From Shouchella rhizosphaerae (GTDB lineage: Bacteria > Bacillota > Bacilli > Bacillales > Bacillaceae_D), in assembly GCF_900142675.1 (NCBI RefSeq), contig NZ_FRBS01000005.1:63134-127133 (forward strand): 64,000 bases of DNA. Reading direction: 5' to 3'. Positions 14,722 to 23,819 of this stretch are shown piece after piece. Within the stretch, counting starts at the first letter, position 1; every line of letters begins with the position of its first letter. The notes under the pieces were generated by a model. That model saw only the letters and a list, made by a program, of their open reading frames with translations. It ran no database searches and was not told the DNA's origin. Position numbers and translations under genes: made by a program.

Positions 14722-15990
14722 TTATTGTAAGTGCAAGGTTAAACGCCATAAACTATCAACTGCAATTTCCAACACCCGTTCATCGTAATCAAAAAATGGG
14801 TGGTGGTGCTTTTCCGCTAGAGTGCTGCCGTAAAGCAAGTAAGTAGCAAGCCCGCCATGTTGTTGGACACGTTCCATCATGAATGTCGCATCTTCGGAAC
14901 CTCCAATTGCTTCATAGCGGTCACTAACTTCTTCAACTAGATTGCTTGCCGCAAGCGCTCGCTTCACCATTTCTAGCCACTGGGGATCAGATTTGGCCGA
15001 AATCCCTTCTCCGACTCGATCGAGCGCATAATCAACACCCCATGCCTCTGCTGTATGGCGGATGATTCGTTTGGCGTTTTCAGCCATATACGCATTCAGT
15101 TCCGTCGTCTCGCCCCTTGTTTCCAGTTCAAGCTCTGCCCGGTCAGCAATAATATTTCTACCACTGCCAGCGTGAAACGTGCCAACATTTAAACGTGTTG
15201 CCCCTTGTGAGTGTGGAGGGATGCTGTGAAGTTGAACAGTAGCCTGTGCTGCGGCTAACAATGCATTCCTGCCTTCTTCTGGGTTGCCTCCTGCATGGGC
15301 TGATTTTCCGGTAAACGTAACATTTAGCTTCGTTGTCGCCAATGCAGAAGCTACGCCAGGTACGACCGTGCCAAGGGGTTGACCCATAATATGGCCAGCG
15401 AGGAAATAGTCAGCATGATCAAGCCAGCCTTTTTCAACAATCGCTTTCGCCCCTCTTACTCCTTCTTCTGCTGGTTGGAAAATCAGTGTAAATACGCCAT
15501 TTAACTCGTTTCGATGTTCATGGATGAGCTGAGCCAGCCCAAGCCCAATAGCTGTATGGCCATCGTGGCCGCAGGCATGCATATGCCCATCATAGATAGA
15601 GCGAAATCCTTCTTTTGCCGGCAAATGGGAGGCATCGTTTGACTCAAAAATGGGCAGCGCGTCAATGTCAAAGCGATAAGCCATATGTTTACCTGCTTTG
15701 CCTGTGTCAAAAGTCGCCACAAGCCCGGTTTGATTGCCAGCCATTTTCTCGAGCAACTTTGCATCTATGCCTGCCTCCTCTGCCCGCTTGAAATGGAGGC
15801 GATCCACTTCAGAGGAAGGGACACCCATTTTCTCTTTGCTACTTACTTCATTGCCAAGATGAAGGGTGAAGCATAAAGGCTTTAAAACATGATAAATGTA
15901 AGCCGTTGTTTGGTACTCACACCAGCCTAATTCAGGACGCTTATGCAAATCACGGCGCCATGTTTTTAGTTGATTCTGTAATTTTTCCAT
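14722..15990 (-). CDS. M20 family amidohydrolase, AbgA-like
   Basis: A 422-residue metallopeptidase of the M20D type. Motifs include LHKRPELGWCEYQT at the N-terminus, YRFDIDALPI (metal Asp), HACGHDGHTA (metal His and the CGHDGH signature), FQPAEEGVRGAK (catalytic and metal Glu), and LAGHIMG (late His). It sits directly behind an AbgT transporter, so cleavage of p-aminobenzoyl-glutamate or a similar N-acyl amino acid is likely, as for E. coli AbgA (436 residues). The start at 15990 is chosen because conserved sequence begins there; the ribosome site GGACGG is moderate. A longer in-frame N-terminus would overlap the transporter gene. Confidence 0.85.
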   Translation of the reverse strand: MEKLQNQLKTWRRDLHKRPELGWCEYQTTAYIYHVLKPLCFTLHLGNEVSSKEKMGVPSSEVDRLHFKRAEEAGIDAKLLEKMAGNQTGLVATFDTGKAGKHMAYRFDIDALPIFESNDASHLPAKEGFRSIYDGHMHACGHDGHTAIGLGLAQLIHEHRNELNGVFTLIFQPAEEGVRGAKAIVEKGWLDHADYFLAGHIMGQPLGTVVPGVASALATTKLNVTFTGKSAHAGGNPEEGRNALLAAAQATVQLHSIPPHSQGATRLNVGTFHAGSGRNIIADRAELELETRGETTELNAYMAENAKRIIRHTAEAWGVDYALDRVGEGISAKSDPQWLEMVKRALAASNLVEEVSDRYEAIGGSEDATFMMERVQQHGGLATYLLYGSTLAEKHHHPFFDYDERVLEIAVDSLWRLTLHLQ

Positions 15991-16019
15991 TCTATACACC
16001 GTCCATTCATTCCTTTTGG

Positions 16020-17561
16020 TTACTTCGTTAACAACATGCCACTGCCTGGACCGATCGGCAAACCAACTACGTTCCAAATGATAAAGAGGACAATCCAAGC
16101 GCCAAGGAAGATCAAACTGTATGGGAGCATCGTCGACATTAACGTGCCAAAACCGGCCCTGCTGTCATAACGTTTCATAAAACCAAGCACCATCACGACA
16201 TATGGATTCATCGGCGTAATGACATTGGTCGCCGAATCCCCGATCCGGTATGCAAGTTGAGTAAATGCTGGATTGTAGTCAAGCAACATGAACAGCGGCA
16301 CAAACACAGGGGCCATGAGCGCCCATTGCGCGGAACCACTCGTTATAAACAAGTTTAGCACGGTTACGAGCAAAATAAAGACAACGAACAATCCTAGCCC
16401 TGTAAATTCGACTTGCTGTAAAAAATCAGCAATGCCTACAGCAATCAACGTCGCAATATTCGTCCAATTAAAGTAAGCAATAAACTGGGCGGCGGCAAAC
16501 ACAAGCACTATATAACCGGCCATGTCTTTCATCGCGTCTCCCATTAAGATCGGCACGTCTGCTGTGGACTTTATTGTCCCTGCTGTGATCCCATAGGCAA
16601 CCGCTACAACGACAAACATGACAAGCAAAATCGGAATGATATTGTCGATAAAGGGCGACGGGATAATGGTCCCTTCTTCGCCTCGCAAAATTCCATTTGT
16701 TGGAACAACAAGCATAGCTACAGCGCCAATATAAAGCAGAAGGGCAATCCCAGCATTGCGCAATGCTTTTATTTCTTGCTTTGTTGGATAATCGAGGCTT
16801 TGGTCGTTGATGCCTTCGTCTGCATAGGCTGGATCATAAGCGCCAAGCCGTTTTTCAATAATTTTTTCTGTGATCCATACACCGAGGAAAACGAGCATGA
16901 CAACCGAAGCCGACATAAAAAACCAGTTGTCGATAGGGGTTACAACGAAATCAGGGTCAATTGTCCGAGCTGCTTCCGTTGAAATGCCTGCTAATAATGC
17001 ATCTGTTCCGGCAATCATAAAATTGGCTGTAAAGCCTGCTCCAACACTTGCAAACCCAGCGGCTAACCCAGCAAGGGGATGCCGTCCTATAGCGTGGAAA
17101 ACCATGGCCGCAACCGGCGGTATAATAATCATCGCCGCGTCAGAAGCAATGTTGCCAAGTATCCCTGCAAAAACAACCGCGTATGTAACAAGTGATTTTG
17201 GCGCTTTTAAAATCGTTGTCTTCATGAATGTTTCAAATAGCCCCGCTTTTTGGGCCAAGCCGATACCAAGCATCATCGTAATAACAAGTCCAAAAGGGGC
17301 GAATCCTGTAAAATTGCTAAGCATCGACGAGAGAATGTAGAGAAACCCTTCTTGAGATAGCAAACTCCTTACAGCTACTGTTTCGTTGGTGCCTGGATCT
17401 ACCACCGTTAAGTCGAACGCATGTAAAACGGCTGAAACGACCATTAAAAACACAGCCAAGTAAATAAACAACATGAACGGATGGGGGAGTTTGTTTCCGA
17501 TACGTTCAATTCCATCCAGTACTTTTGAAAAAAATGAACGTTTTTCAGTTTGTTCTGTCAT
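16020..17561 (-). CDS. AbgT family transporter
   Basis: A 513-residue inner-membrane protein with about nine to thirteen membrane segments. Recognisable parts are IGNKLPHPFMLFIYLA near the N-terminus, GLVITMMLGIGLAQKAGLFE, GFTANFMIAGTDALLAGIS, and the late FITSGSAQWALMAPVFVPLF and GDSATNVITPMNPY helices typical of AbgT/MtrF/YdaH. The family imports p-aminobenzoyl-glutamate in E. coli, and members are also reported as sulfonamide or PABA exporters. Two M20 hydrolase genes flank it on the same strand, favouring import and cleavage. GGAGG lies upstream of the ATG. Confidence 0.92.
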   Translation of the reverse strand: MTEQTEKRSFFSKVLDGIERIGNKLPHPFMLFIYLAVFLMVVSAVLHAFDLTVVDPGTNETVAVRSLLSQEGFLYILSSMLSNFTGFAPFGLVITMMLGIGLAQKAGLFETFMKTTILKAPKSLVTYAVVFAGILGNIASDAAMIIIPPVAAMVFHAIGRHPLAGLAAGFASVGAGFTANFMIAGTDALLAGISTEAARTIDPDFVVTPIDNWFFMSASVVMLVFLGVWITEKIIEKRLGAYDPAYADEGINDQSLDYPTKQEIKALRNAGIALLLYIGAVAMLVVPTNGILRGEEGTIIPSPFIDNIIPILLVMFVVVAVAYGITAGTIKSTADVPILMGDAMKDMAGYIVLVFAAAQFIAYFNWTNIATLIAVGIADFLQQVEFTGLGLFVVFILLVTVLNLFITSGSAQWALMAPVFVPLFMLLDYNPAFTQLAYRIGDSATNVITPMNPYVVMVLGFMKRYDSRAGFGTLMSTMLPYSLIFLGAWIVLFIIWNVVGLPIGPGSGMLLTK

Positions 17562-17663
17562 CGCTGTTCCTCCAGTGTCTCAAATATGTCTTTAATTCGC
17601 TAACAGTCTATCACGTTTCGAACGTGCAAATGCCTTTTCTGGCAGATAACCTGTCACGAACAA

Positions 17664-19109
17664 TTAGCGCTGCATAGGAGCTGGCTTTACGCCATTTGGA
17701 ATAGGGGAAACGTATTGCAGGTTGGCAAACCGTTCCTCCCATTCCTCTTTCGCTTGACGCACCAAGTCTGGATCATGCAATAAGCGCACGGCTGTCGCAG
17801 CCATTATGAGGGCCGCGTGGCTCATTCCCTTATAGGCAGTCGTTGTTGCCCCTTGGGAAACCATTTGCCATGTATGGAATGCTGTCCCTGATGCAAAGCA
17901 TGTCACATAGCATTGAACAGTTGGCGCAATCCAGCTTACATCACCAACATCAGTCGAGCCAGCCAGGAGCGTTCGCTTTTTTGAGACAGGTACCATTTCA
18001 TCAATTAATGCTTTGTGACGCAATTGTCCAAGCCATTCTTGGCCCGGATTCTCGACGAGATTTGCCAACTCCACCATCGTTTGTTCCCGGTCTTCTTCCG
18101 AAAATGTCTGGCGAATCGTTTCAGCGAAACGATGCTCTTCTTCCGTGTAAGAAAGGGGGCCAACTGCAATCAATTCCTCATTCATTACATCCTCAAGCAC
18201 GTAGTTGCGCACAAAATTAGAGCACGCTTTTTCAAAACGAATCTCTAACGTTGTGTCTGTCATCAGTGCTGCGCCCTTTGCTATATTTTTGACACGTTCA
18301 TAAATAGCTTTTGTTTGCTCAAGCGTTGGAGCCCGCATTAAATACAGGACTTCTGCTTTTGGCTGGACGACGTTTGGCGAAAGGCCGCCTGCGTTTGTAA
18401 TGGCATAATGTACCCTTGCCTCATCAATGAGATGTTCCCGCAAATAATTGCTCCCGATATTCATTAACTCGACTGCATCAAGTCCACTCCTCCCTAAATG
18501 GGGAGCGGCAGCAGCATGGGAAGCTCTTCCTATAAAAGCAAACGAAGCTTGGATATTCGCCAATGTTTCGGCCGTCCATACGCTCGTATAAGTGCCAGGA
18601 TGCCAACTAATGGCAGTGTCCGTACCAGCAAATGCGCCTTCTTTTGCCATAAACGTTTTGCCGGAGCCCCCTTCTTCCCCTGGGCAGCCATAATAACGGA
18701 TCGTGCCAACGACTCCGTGCTGCTCCATGTAGGCTTTCGTCGCGAGTGCTGCCGCCAATGACGCCGTCCCGAGCAAATGGTGGCCGCAGCCATGCCCTGC
18801 CCCTCCAGCAACAATCGATTGTTGCTCGGCTGTACCGCCTGCTTGACTCAGTTCAGACAACGCATCAAATTCGCCTAAAAATGAAAGGACAGGTTTTCCT
18901 GTTCCATACGTTGCAACGAAGGCTGTCTTCATTTCGCCAATCCCCCGTTCAACTGCAAAACCTTCTTCCTCAAGGATGCCACTAATGAGTTTTGAAGATT
19001 CCCACTCTTCAAACCGTAACTCAGCGTAATTCCAAATGGCCAACGCTACCCGCTGAAATAAGTTTTGATGTTCGTCAATATAGCGCTTTAAAAAAAGCCG
19101 TTGATCCAT
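17664..19109 (-). CDS. M20 family amidohydrolase, AbgB-like
   Basis: A 481-residue metallopeptidase, the same length as E. coli AbgB. Motifs are LSFLGEFDALSELSQ (metal Asp), GHGCGHHLLGTASL (CGHH signature), GCPGEEGGSGK (Glu pair), ISWHPG and a C-terminal GSTDVGDVSW. AbgB works with AbgA to hydrolyse p-aminobenzoyl-glutamate. The ATG at 19109 follows TAGGAGGGG, and the longer in-frame start at 19148 lacks a site. It is the first gene of the unit, followed by AbgT and the AbgA-like gene, and is divergent from a likely regulator. Confidence 0.88.
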   Translation of the reverse strand: MDQRLFLKRYIDEHQNLFQRVALAIWNYAELRFEEWESSKLISGILEEEGFAVERGIGEMKTAFVATYGTGKPVLSFLGEFDALSELSQAGGTAEQQSIVAGGAGHGCGHHLLGTASLAAALATKAYMEQHGVVGTIRYYGCPGEEGGSGKTFMAKEGAFAGTDTAISWHPGTYTSVWTAETLANIQASFAFIGRASHAAAAPHLGRSGLDAVELMNIGSNYLREHLIDEARVHYAITNAGGLSPNVVQPKAEVLYLMRAPTLEQTKAIYERVKNIAKGAALMTDTTLEIRFEKACSNFVRNYVLEDVMNEELIAVGPLSYTEEEHRFAETIRQTFSEEDREQTMVELANLVENPGQEWLGQLRHKALIDEMVPVSKKRTLLAGSTDVGDVSWIAPTVQCYVTCFASGTAFHTWQMVSQGATTTAYKGMSHAALIMAATAVRLLHDPDLVRQAKEEWEERFANLQYVSPIPNGVKPAPMQR

Positions 19110-19192
19110 AATCCCCCTCCTATAAATTAAAAGACAGTTTTCAGACATATGTATTTTCCTTACTTTATTATAAAATCGCCTTAATCGCCAAT

Positions 19193-19209
19193 ACTTTTTT
19201 TAAAAAAGT
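19193..19209. promoter_or_regulatory. AT-rich palindrome in the abg/regulator divergent promoter
   Basis: ACTTTTTT-T-AAAAAAGT is a perfect 17-base palindrome around one central base, located 41 bases before the regulator start and 84 before the AbgB-like gene. It is a plausible operator for the divergent regulator, though such A/T-run palindromes also arise by chance. Confidence 0.3.
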
Positions 19210-19249
19210 CTGGTAAACTAAAAAAAATAAGACATTTGGAGGATGACCA

Positions 19250-20527
19250 ATGGCAACGATCGGCATTATGGCCGCCTTCCATACCACTCCCCATATAAAG
19301 AAAGCATTAATGAGTTTGCAAACAAATGCTAGCTTTATTTATTTTTCATATAAAAACTTAAGCGAAATTAAAACGATTTATCAGCAGTACCGTCATGACA
19401 TTGATGGCTGGGTTTTTGGCGGCATTATTCCAAAACTCTATTTTGAACAAAATATTGGCCCTTTGCCTAAGCCATCTGTGTTTGTCGATTTAAGCGAAAA
19501 AGACTTTTATAAAACGTTGCTCACTTGCACATTTGAACGATCCTTTGAAATGAAGCGAACGGTCATTGATTTTCTCAACAAAGAGAATGACTATATGAAC
19601 TTAAAGTCGTTTGTGCCTTCAGACGATTTCCCCCTTTACTATAGCGATTCGCTTTTTCAAGACGTCAACGACCAAATGTACGAGAAACTGATTGCCTTTC
19701 ATCGACACGCACATATGGATGGCGCGCAATTATCAATTACGAGGTTCAGCAATATTTTGCCGGTCTTGCAAAAGGACGGCATCCCGACACTTTTTTTAGC
19801 GCCATCAACTAGTTCCATCCATAAACAAGTAGAAACATTGCTGCTACAGTTAGAAACACAAGAATTAGCAGACAAACAAATCGCGATTGGCTATTTGACT
19901 TTTAAGGCAAAAACAGAAATAGAAAAAATCAAGCTCCACCATGCATTGCTTTCTTACTCAGAAATGGAAGGAGAGCCACTTTTAGTTCATGCGAATGAAA
20001 CAAGCTTTGAGTTAGTAACGTCGTTTGGCGATTTAGAGCGCCTCACCAACAGCTTCCAACAATGTGCTTTATCTGCCTATTTAAAAGGCAAACACCCCAA
20101 AATTATGTTTCAATTAGGCTGGGGCGCAGGAAAAACACTCCATGAAGCACGGACAAACGCAAAAACAGCCAACAAGCAACAAAAGAGAATCGGCTGCCCT
20201 TATATCTTGACTGAAAGCACGTTGCTCGGCCCTCTTGGCGATGGGAAACGACTTGAACTACAACTGGATCCGCTTCAATTGCAAAAATGGAGCAAACAAA
20301 CTGGCGTATCTGTGTTGCAACTGCAAAAAATTTTGGCAATACCTGCAAAAACAAAGCGCCATGATGTCTGTGCAAATGATCTTGCGCTTCATTTAGGCAT
20401 CACGACGCGAAGCGCCAATCGAATTTTAAAGAAATTAGAACAAGGACAAGCCGCAGAGGAAACAACAGTAAGGCAGGAAAAACTTCGTGGCCGGCCACGT
20501 AAAAGGTACCGTCTCCTGTTTCATTAG
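19250..20527 (+). CDS. putative transcriptional regulator with C-terminal HTH, divergent from abg-like operon
   Basis: A 425-residue protein I cannot place in a named family. Residues ~1-350 form a soluble mixed alpha/beta region that begins IGIMAAFHTT, like a sensor or effector domain. Residues ~360-420 look like a winged helix: ANDLALHLGITTRSANRILKKLE is an HTH, followed by a basic KLRGRPRKRY tail that could contact DNA. The ATG follows TTTGGAGGATG. It starts 140 bases from the divergent AbgB-like gene, so local control of that operon is the natural inference. Confidence 0.65.
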   Translation: MATIGIMAAFHTTPHIKKALMSLQTNASFIYFSYKNLSEIKTIYQQYRHDIDGWVFGGIIPKLYFEQNIGPLPKPSVFVDLSEKDFYKTLLTCTFERSFEMKRTVIDFLNKENDYMNLKSFVPSDDFPLYYSDSLFQDVNDQMYEKLIAFHRHAHMDGAQLSITRFSNILPVLQKDGIPTLFLAPSTSSIHKQVETLLLQLETQELADKQIAIGYLTFKAKTEIEKIKLHHALLSYSEMEGEPLLVHANETSFELVTSFGDLERLTNSFQQCALSAYLKGKHPKIMFQLGWGAGKTLHEARTNAKTANKQQKRIGCPYILTESTLLGPLGDGKRLELQLDPLQLQKWSKQTGVSVLQLQKILAIPAKTKRHDVCANDLALHLGITTRSANRILKKLEQGQAAEETTVRQEKLRGRPRKRYRLLFH

Positions 20528-20673
20528 AGTGAATGCGTCGGAATAATCAACGCATGTAAGACGAGGAATGAAGATGCGAGTAAATAGAAGATCATAGCAA
20601 CCGAAGACGCCAACAAGCGTTTGCCACTCAGACTGAAAGAAAACACAGGCGGTGCGAGCGTTTGGTTAAGCTG

Positions 20674-20702
20674 AAGCGCCCACTAGGTAGTGGGCGCTTT
20701 CT
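20674..20702. terminator. terminator between regulator and carbonic anhydrase genes
   Basis: AGCGCCCACTA pairs with TAGTGGGCGCT (20675-20698), followed by TTCTC on the plus strand. It lies between convergent genes and can serve either. The 145 bases before it hold nothing I recognise. Confidence 0.75.
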
Positions 20703-20704
20703 CA

Positions 20705-21496
20705 TTAATGATAATGAAAACCGATTTCTCTGTCGCCTAGCTCTTGGACAGGACGGTAGTTTTGTGGATAGATGTCCCTAAATGCATCAAGTTGCGTTTC
20801 TGAAATCGAAATGGTGTCGTTAAGCACTGTCCATTTTACGCCTTCGCTACAAGGAGGGGTTGTCAATGAACCGTCGTATTGGTAAGCAGTCACACTTTCC
20901 GGCAGGAATAGGTTCGGGTCTAGAGAAATGGAATACGCAGCAGTCCCTTCTTCTTCGGGCATGACTTCCCAAACGGCTTCAATGCCTTCATGATCATTGC
21001 CCATTTCCATCAAAACGCCGAGCACCGCTAAATCCCCTGCATGATTTGCATGAACTAGATGAAGCTCCATCGGAAAGGATGTTTCTTCAATCGTATGTTC
21101 ACTCGGAGTATGGAAATGGAATTGTATCAGCTGATAAGCTTCGCCATTAATTTCTAAACCACCGGCATCCTCATTTTCCACATTAGCTTGAATCGTATGC
21201 CCATTATTTTCAACAGAAAAAGCAGCTTCGCTATATGAAAAGGCCCAATTCCACTTTGATGTTTGCTCACGATCATAAAACAAATTGATTGGTGATTGCT
21301 CTTTTCCATTCGAACACGCAGCAAACGCTTCGTCTAAGTCTCCCCAAAATTCAGGTCCCGTCTCCCCCTCATACGACCATGATGCTTTCAAAGCTTGTAA
21401 CGGTGACAGGAAACTAGCAGCAGAAGCTGCCGGAGCAGTTGCCAACGTAACAACGGATGCTAATGTAATACTAGTAAATAAGTGACTTCGTTTCAT
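20705..21496 (-). CDS. secreted alpha-type carbonic anhydrase
   Basis: A 263-residue protein that interconverts CO2 and bicarbonate outside the membrane. The signal peptide covers residues ~1-26 with an AASA-type cleavage region. The mature domain has WSYEGETGPEFWGDL, EQSPINL, IQFHFHTPSEH (two zinc His) and MELHLVH (third zinc His), then SLTTPPCSEGVKWTVL near the C-terminus, all diagnostic of alpha-CA. Cys residues in ACSNGKEQ and PPCSEG match the conserved disulfide. GAGGAGGCG precedes the ATG. It is monocistronic. Extracellular CA would suit an alkaliphile, which is inference. Confidence 0.94.
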   Translation of the reverse strand: MKRSHLFTSITLASVVTLATAPAASAASFLSPLQALKASWSYEGETGPEFWGDLDEAFAACSNGKEQSPINLFYDREQTSKWNWAFSYSEAAFSVENNGHTIQANVENEDAGGLEINGEAYQLIQFHFHTPSEHTIEETSFPMELHLVHANHAGDLAVLGVLMEMGNDHEGIEAVWEVMPEEEGTAAYSISLDPNLFLPESVTAYQYDGSLTTPPCSEGVKWTVLNDTISISETQLDAFRDIYPQNYRPVQELGDREIGFHYH

Positions 21497-21653
21497 TGAT
21501 CACGCCTCCTCATAATGGGTATAATGGATTCAAATCTAGTATCTATTAACATTGTTTATAAAACTAGTAGTTTTTTGATTTTCCCAATAAAAAAGTTAAC
21601 ATTTCTCTCAAACTGGCATTTTCTATGAATGTTACAAAAGGAGCGATCTATTG

Positions 21654-22781
21654 ATGAAGCAATCGTACGTTTGCCGCAGTTGCCATACCACTTACCCTGT
21701 TTCGCGTGATCTTTGGAAGTGCCTTTGTGGCGGTCTGCTCGACCTTGACAAACAAATGCCATTGCTCGAACCTACGGCTTGGGAATCTGGTCCTCCTACA
21801 CTATGGCGCTTTTTGGACGCATTGCCGTTTGAAAAAGACGCGAAAAGTTGGCAAAACGTGACTTTAGGCGAAGGCAATACGCCGCTTCTACCTGTTTCTG
21901 CTGATAAGCCGAATGTCTATGTAAAAGTCGACTATTTAATGCCGACGCTCTCTTTTAAAGACCGTGGCGCTGCTGTCCTAATCGCAAAAGCGCTAGAACT
22001 TGGTGCCACATCTGTCATTGCCGATAGCAGCGGCAATGCAGGGACTGCCGTTTCGGCCTATGCAGCAAGAGCTGGCATTGCTTGCGAAGTGTTTTGCAGC
22101 AATACGGTTTCCCCGAAAAAACAAGCACAAATGGCAGCATACAATGCCAAGGTCCACACCATTGCCGGTACACGTGAAGATGTCGCACGTGCCGCACAGC
22201 AAAAAGCCGCCAACTTAGAAGAAGGCGGTTTTTATGCAAGCCATGTGTATAATCCCTACTTTTATGAAGGCACGAAAACGTATGCGTACGAAATTTATGA
22301 ACAGCTTGGCGACGCACCAGACACAGTGATTATCCCTGTTGGCAATGGCACCCTTTTACTCGGTGCTTATTACGGCTTTTCTGAGCTTTTAGCGAACCGT
22401 CTCATTGGCAAATGCCCGAAAATCGTGGCCGTGCAAGCTCAACAATGCGCCCCTCTTGCTCATGCGTTTGCCACAGGAGAACCATCTATTACGCCTATAG
22501 TAGGCCAAACGACGATTGCTGAAGGGATTGCGATCGCTGCACCACCTCGTGCAACGCAAATATTAGAGGCAGTCCGCAATACGGGCGGCACCTTCATAAC
22601 TGTTAGCGAAGCACAAATAGCGAAAGCACGCTCGGCACTTGCCAAGCAAGGTTTTGATGTGGAACCTACTAGCGCCGCTACCTACGCCGCCCTTCACGTT
22701 TACCGACACTGTGAAACAGAAACGATCGTCATCCCTTTATGTGGTTCTGGGACAAAGGCAAGTGACCACATAGCAAAATAA
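21654..22781 (+). CDS. threonine synthase-like PLP enzyme
   Basis: A 375-residue fold-type II PLP enzyme. The N-terminus carries a zinc-ribbon-like CRSCHTTYPV...CLCGG motif (~7-30), as in the threonine synthases with an N-terminal ribbon. The PLP lysine lies in PTLSFKDRGAAV (near residue 103), followed by SSGNAGTAVSAYAARAGI and the phosphate loop PVGNGTLLLGAYYG. It could convert phosphohomoserine to threonine, but it stands alone, away from hom or thrB, so another substrate is possible. The ATG at 21654 is used; a TTG directly before it, at 21651, is an equally plausible start given AAAGGAG. Confidence 0.82.
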   Translation: MKQSYVCRSCHTTYPVSRDLWKCLCGGLLDLDKQMPLLEPTAWESGPPTLWRFLDALPFEKDAKSWQNVTLGEGNTPLLPVSADKPNVYVKVDYLMPTLSFKDRGAAVLIAKALELGATSVIADSSGNAGTAVSAYAARAGIACEVFCSNTVSPKKQAQMAAYNAKVHTIAGTREDVARAAQQKAANLEEGGFYASHVYNPYFYEGTKTYAYEIYEQLGDAPDTVIIPVGNGTLLLGAYYGFSELLANRLIGKCPKIVAVQAQQCAPLAHAFATGEPSITPIVGQTTIAEGIAIAAPPRATQILEAVRNTGGTFITVSEAQIAKARSALAKQGFDVEPTSAATYAALHVYRHCETETIVIPLCGSGTKASDHIAK

Positions 22782-23007
22782 TACCGCCCTTCCAAAGCAA
22801 ACGTTTGAAATGCGTTTTTGTTTTCCACCTCCTTTATGCACATCTGTTTGGATCTGCCAAATTGCGCACCTAGTAAAGCCTTAAGAAAAGTAAGAAATAA
22901 CCGCACTTTTTACCAAATGAGGGCGACAATGACTATTCTGTCACTGGCATGCTCTTTGAAAAATTTTTTCATTCCCCATTGATTTTCTCTTTTTCTTCGA
23001 TTATATT

Positions 23008-23029
23008 TGAAAGTAAGTACTTACATTCA
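23008..23029. promoter_or_regulatory. palindromic TetR-type operator before the ABC efflux operon
   Basis: The 22-base sequence from 23008 to 23029 (TGAAAGTAAG / TACTTACATTCA) matches its reverse complement at 20 of 22 positions. It ends 16 bases before the first start codon of an operon whose last gene is a TetR repressor, so autoregulation through this site is the simplest reading. Confidence 0.65.
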
Positions 23030-23045
23030 ATAACGAGGTGCTGTT

Positions 23046-23795
23046 ATGTCTTTTGCAAAACCAGCAATCTTCTCCTTATCTTTGTGTTTGCTAGTTGGCT
23101 GTTCGCAAACCGAAGAAGCAGCTTACACTGGTTCGATTGAAGCGAAAAAACAAACGATTTACAGCCCTTTACAAGGGGAAATCCAAAACATTCATGTTGC
23201 TGAAAGGGAAGCCGTTGCAAAAGATGAGCTGCTCGTGTCTTTAGACGAGCGTTTATTGGAGCTACAAACGGCAGAAGCGGAAGCATCGGTACGATTAGCC
23301 GACGCTGAAATTGAGCAGGCAGAAAATGAGGCCGCTTCTAATGTGCAATTAGACGCTCTTAACAGCCAACGCGATCAAGCACAAGCCCGTCTAGAGCAGG
23401 CCCAATACCACCAATCAAAAGCAAGCATTCATTCACCAAAAGACGGCGCCATTTTGGAATGGCTAATCGATGAGGGCGATTTTGTTCAAACTGGTACACC
23501 ACTTGTAACGATTTTGACAGACGCTCCTTTGGAAACGACGATTTATGTGCCGCAAAGCCAACTTTCCGAGTTTTCTGAGGGGATGGCCGTTCAAATAAGC
23601 GCTGTCGCTTTGCCTGGAGAAACATTCGAAGGAACTGTCAGCTTTATTGAAAAGGAAGCGATATACAGTTCGCAAACGATCGAGACAAACGAAGACAAAG
23701 CCAGTCAAGTTTTCCCTGTGCACATTACAATTGAAAGCAACGACGAGCAATTAAGAGCCGGGATGGATGTCGAGATTTGGATTGATTCATTATAA
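23046..23795 (+). CDS. HlyD/YhbJ-type efflux adaptor lipoprotein
   Basis: A 249-residue membrane-fusion-type adaptor. It has a lipoprotein signal MSFAKPAIFSLSLCLLVGC (Cys19). A biotinyl-lipoyl half motif follows (IYSPLQGEIQNIHVAEREAV), then a coiled coil (~75-125, QTAEAEASVRLADAEIEQAENEA onward), the second half motif (IHSPKDGAILEWLIDEGDFV), and a beta-barrel domain. In Gram-positives such adaptors accompany ABC-2 exporters, as here. It is the first gene of a four-gene operon (adaptor, ATPase, permease, TetR) behind a palindromic operator. GAGGTG precedes the ATG. Confidence 0.87.
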   Translation: MSFAKPAIFSLSLCLLVGCSQTEEAAYTGSIEAKKQTIYSPLQGEIQNIHVAEREAVAKDELLVSLDERLLELQTAEAEASVRLADAEIEQAENEAASNVQLDALNSQRDQAQARLEQAQYHQSKASIHSPKDGAILEWLIDEGDFVQTGTPLVTILTDAPLETTIYVPQSQLSEFSEGMAVQISAVALPGETFEGTVSFIEKEAIYSSQTIETNEDKASQVFPVHITIESNDEQLRAGMDVEIWIDSL

Positions 23796-23819
23796 GGCGG
23801 TCAGGAGCGATTTGAACAC

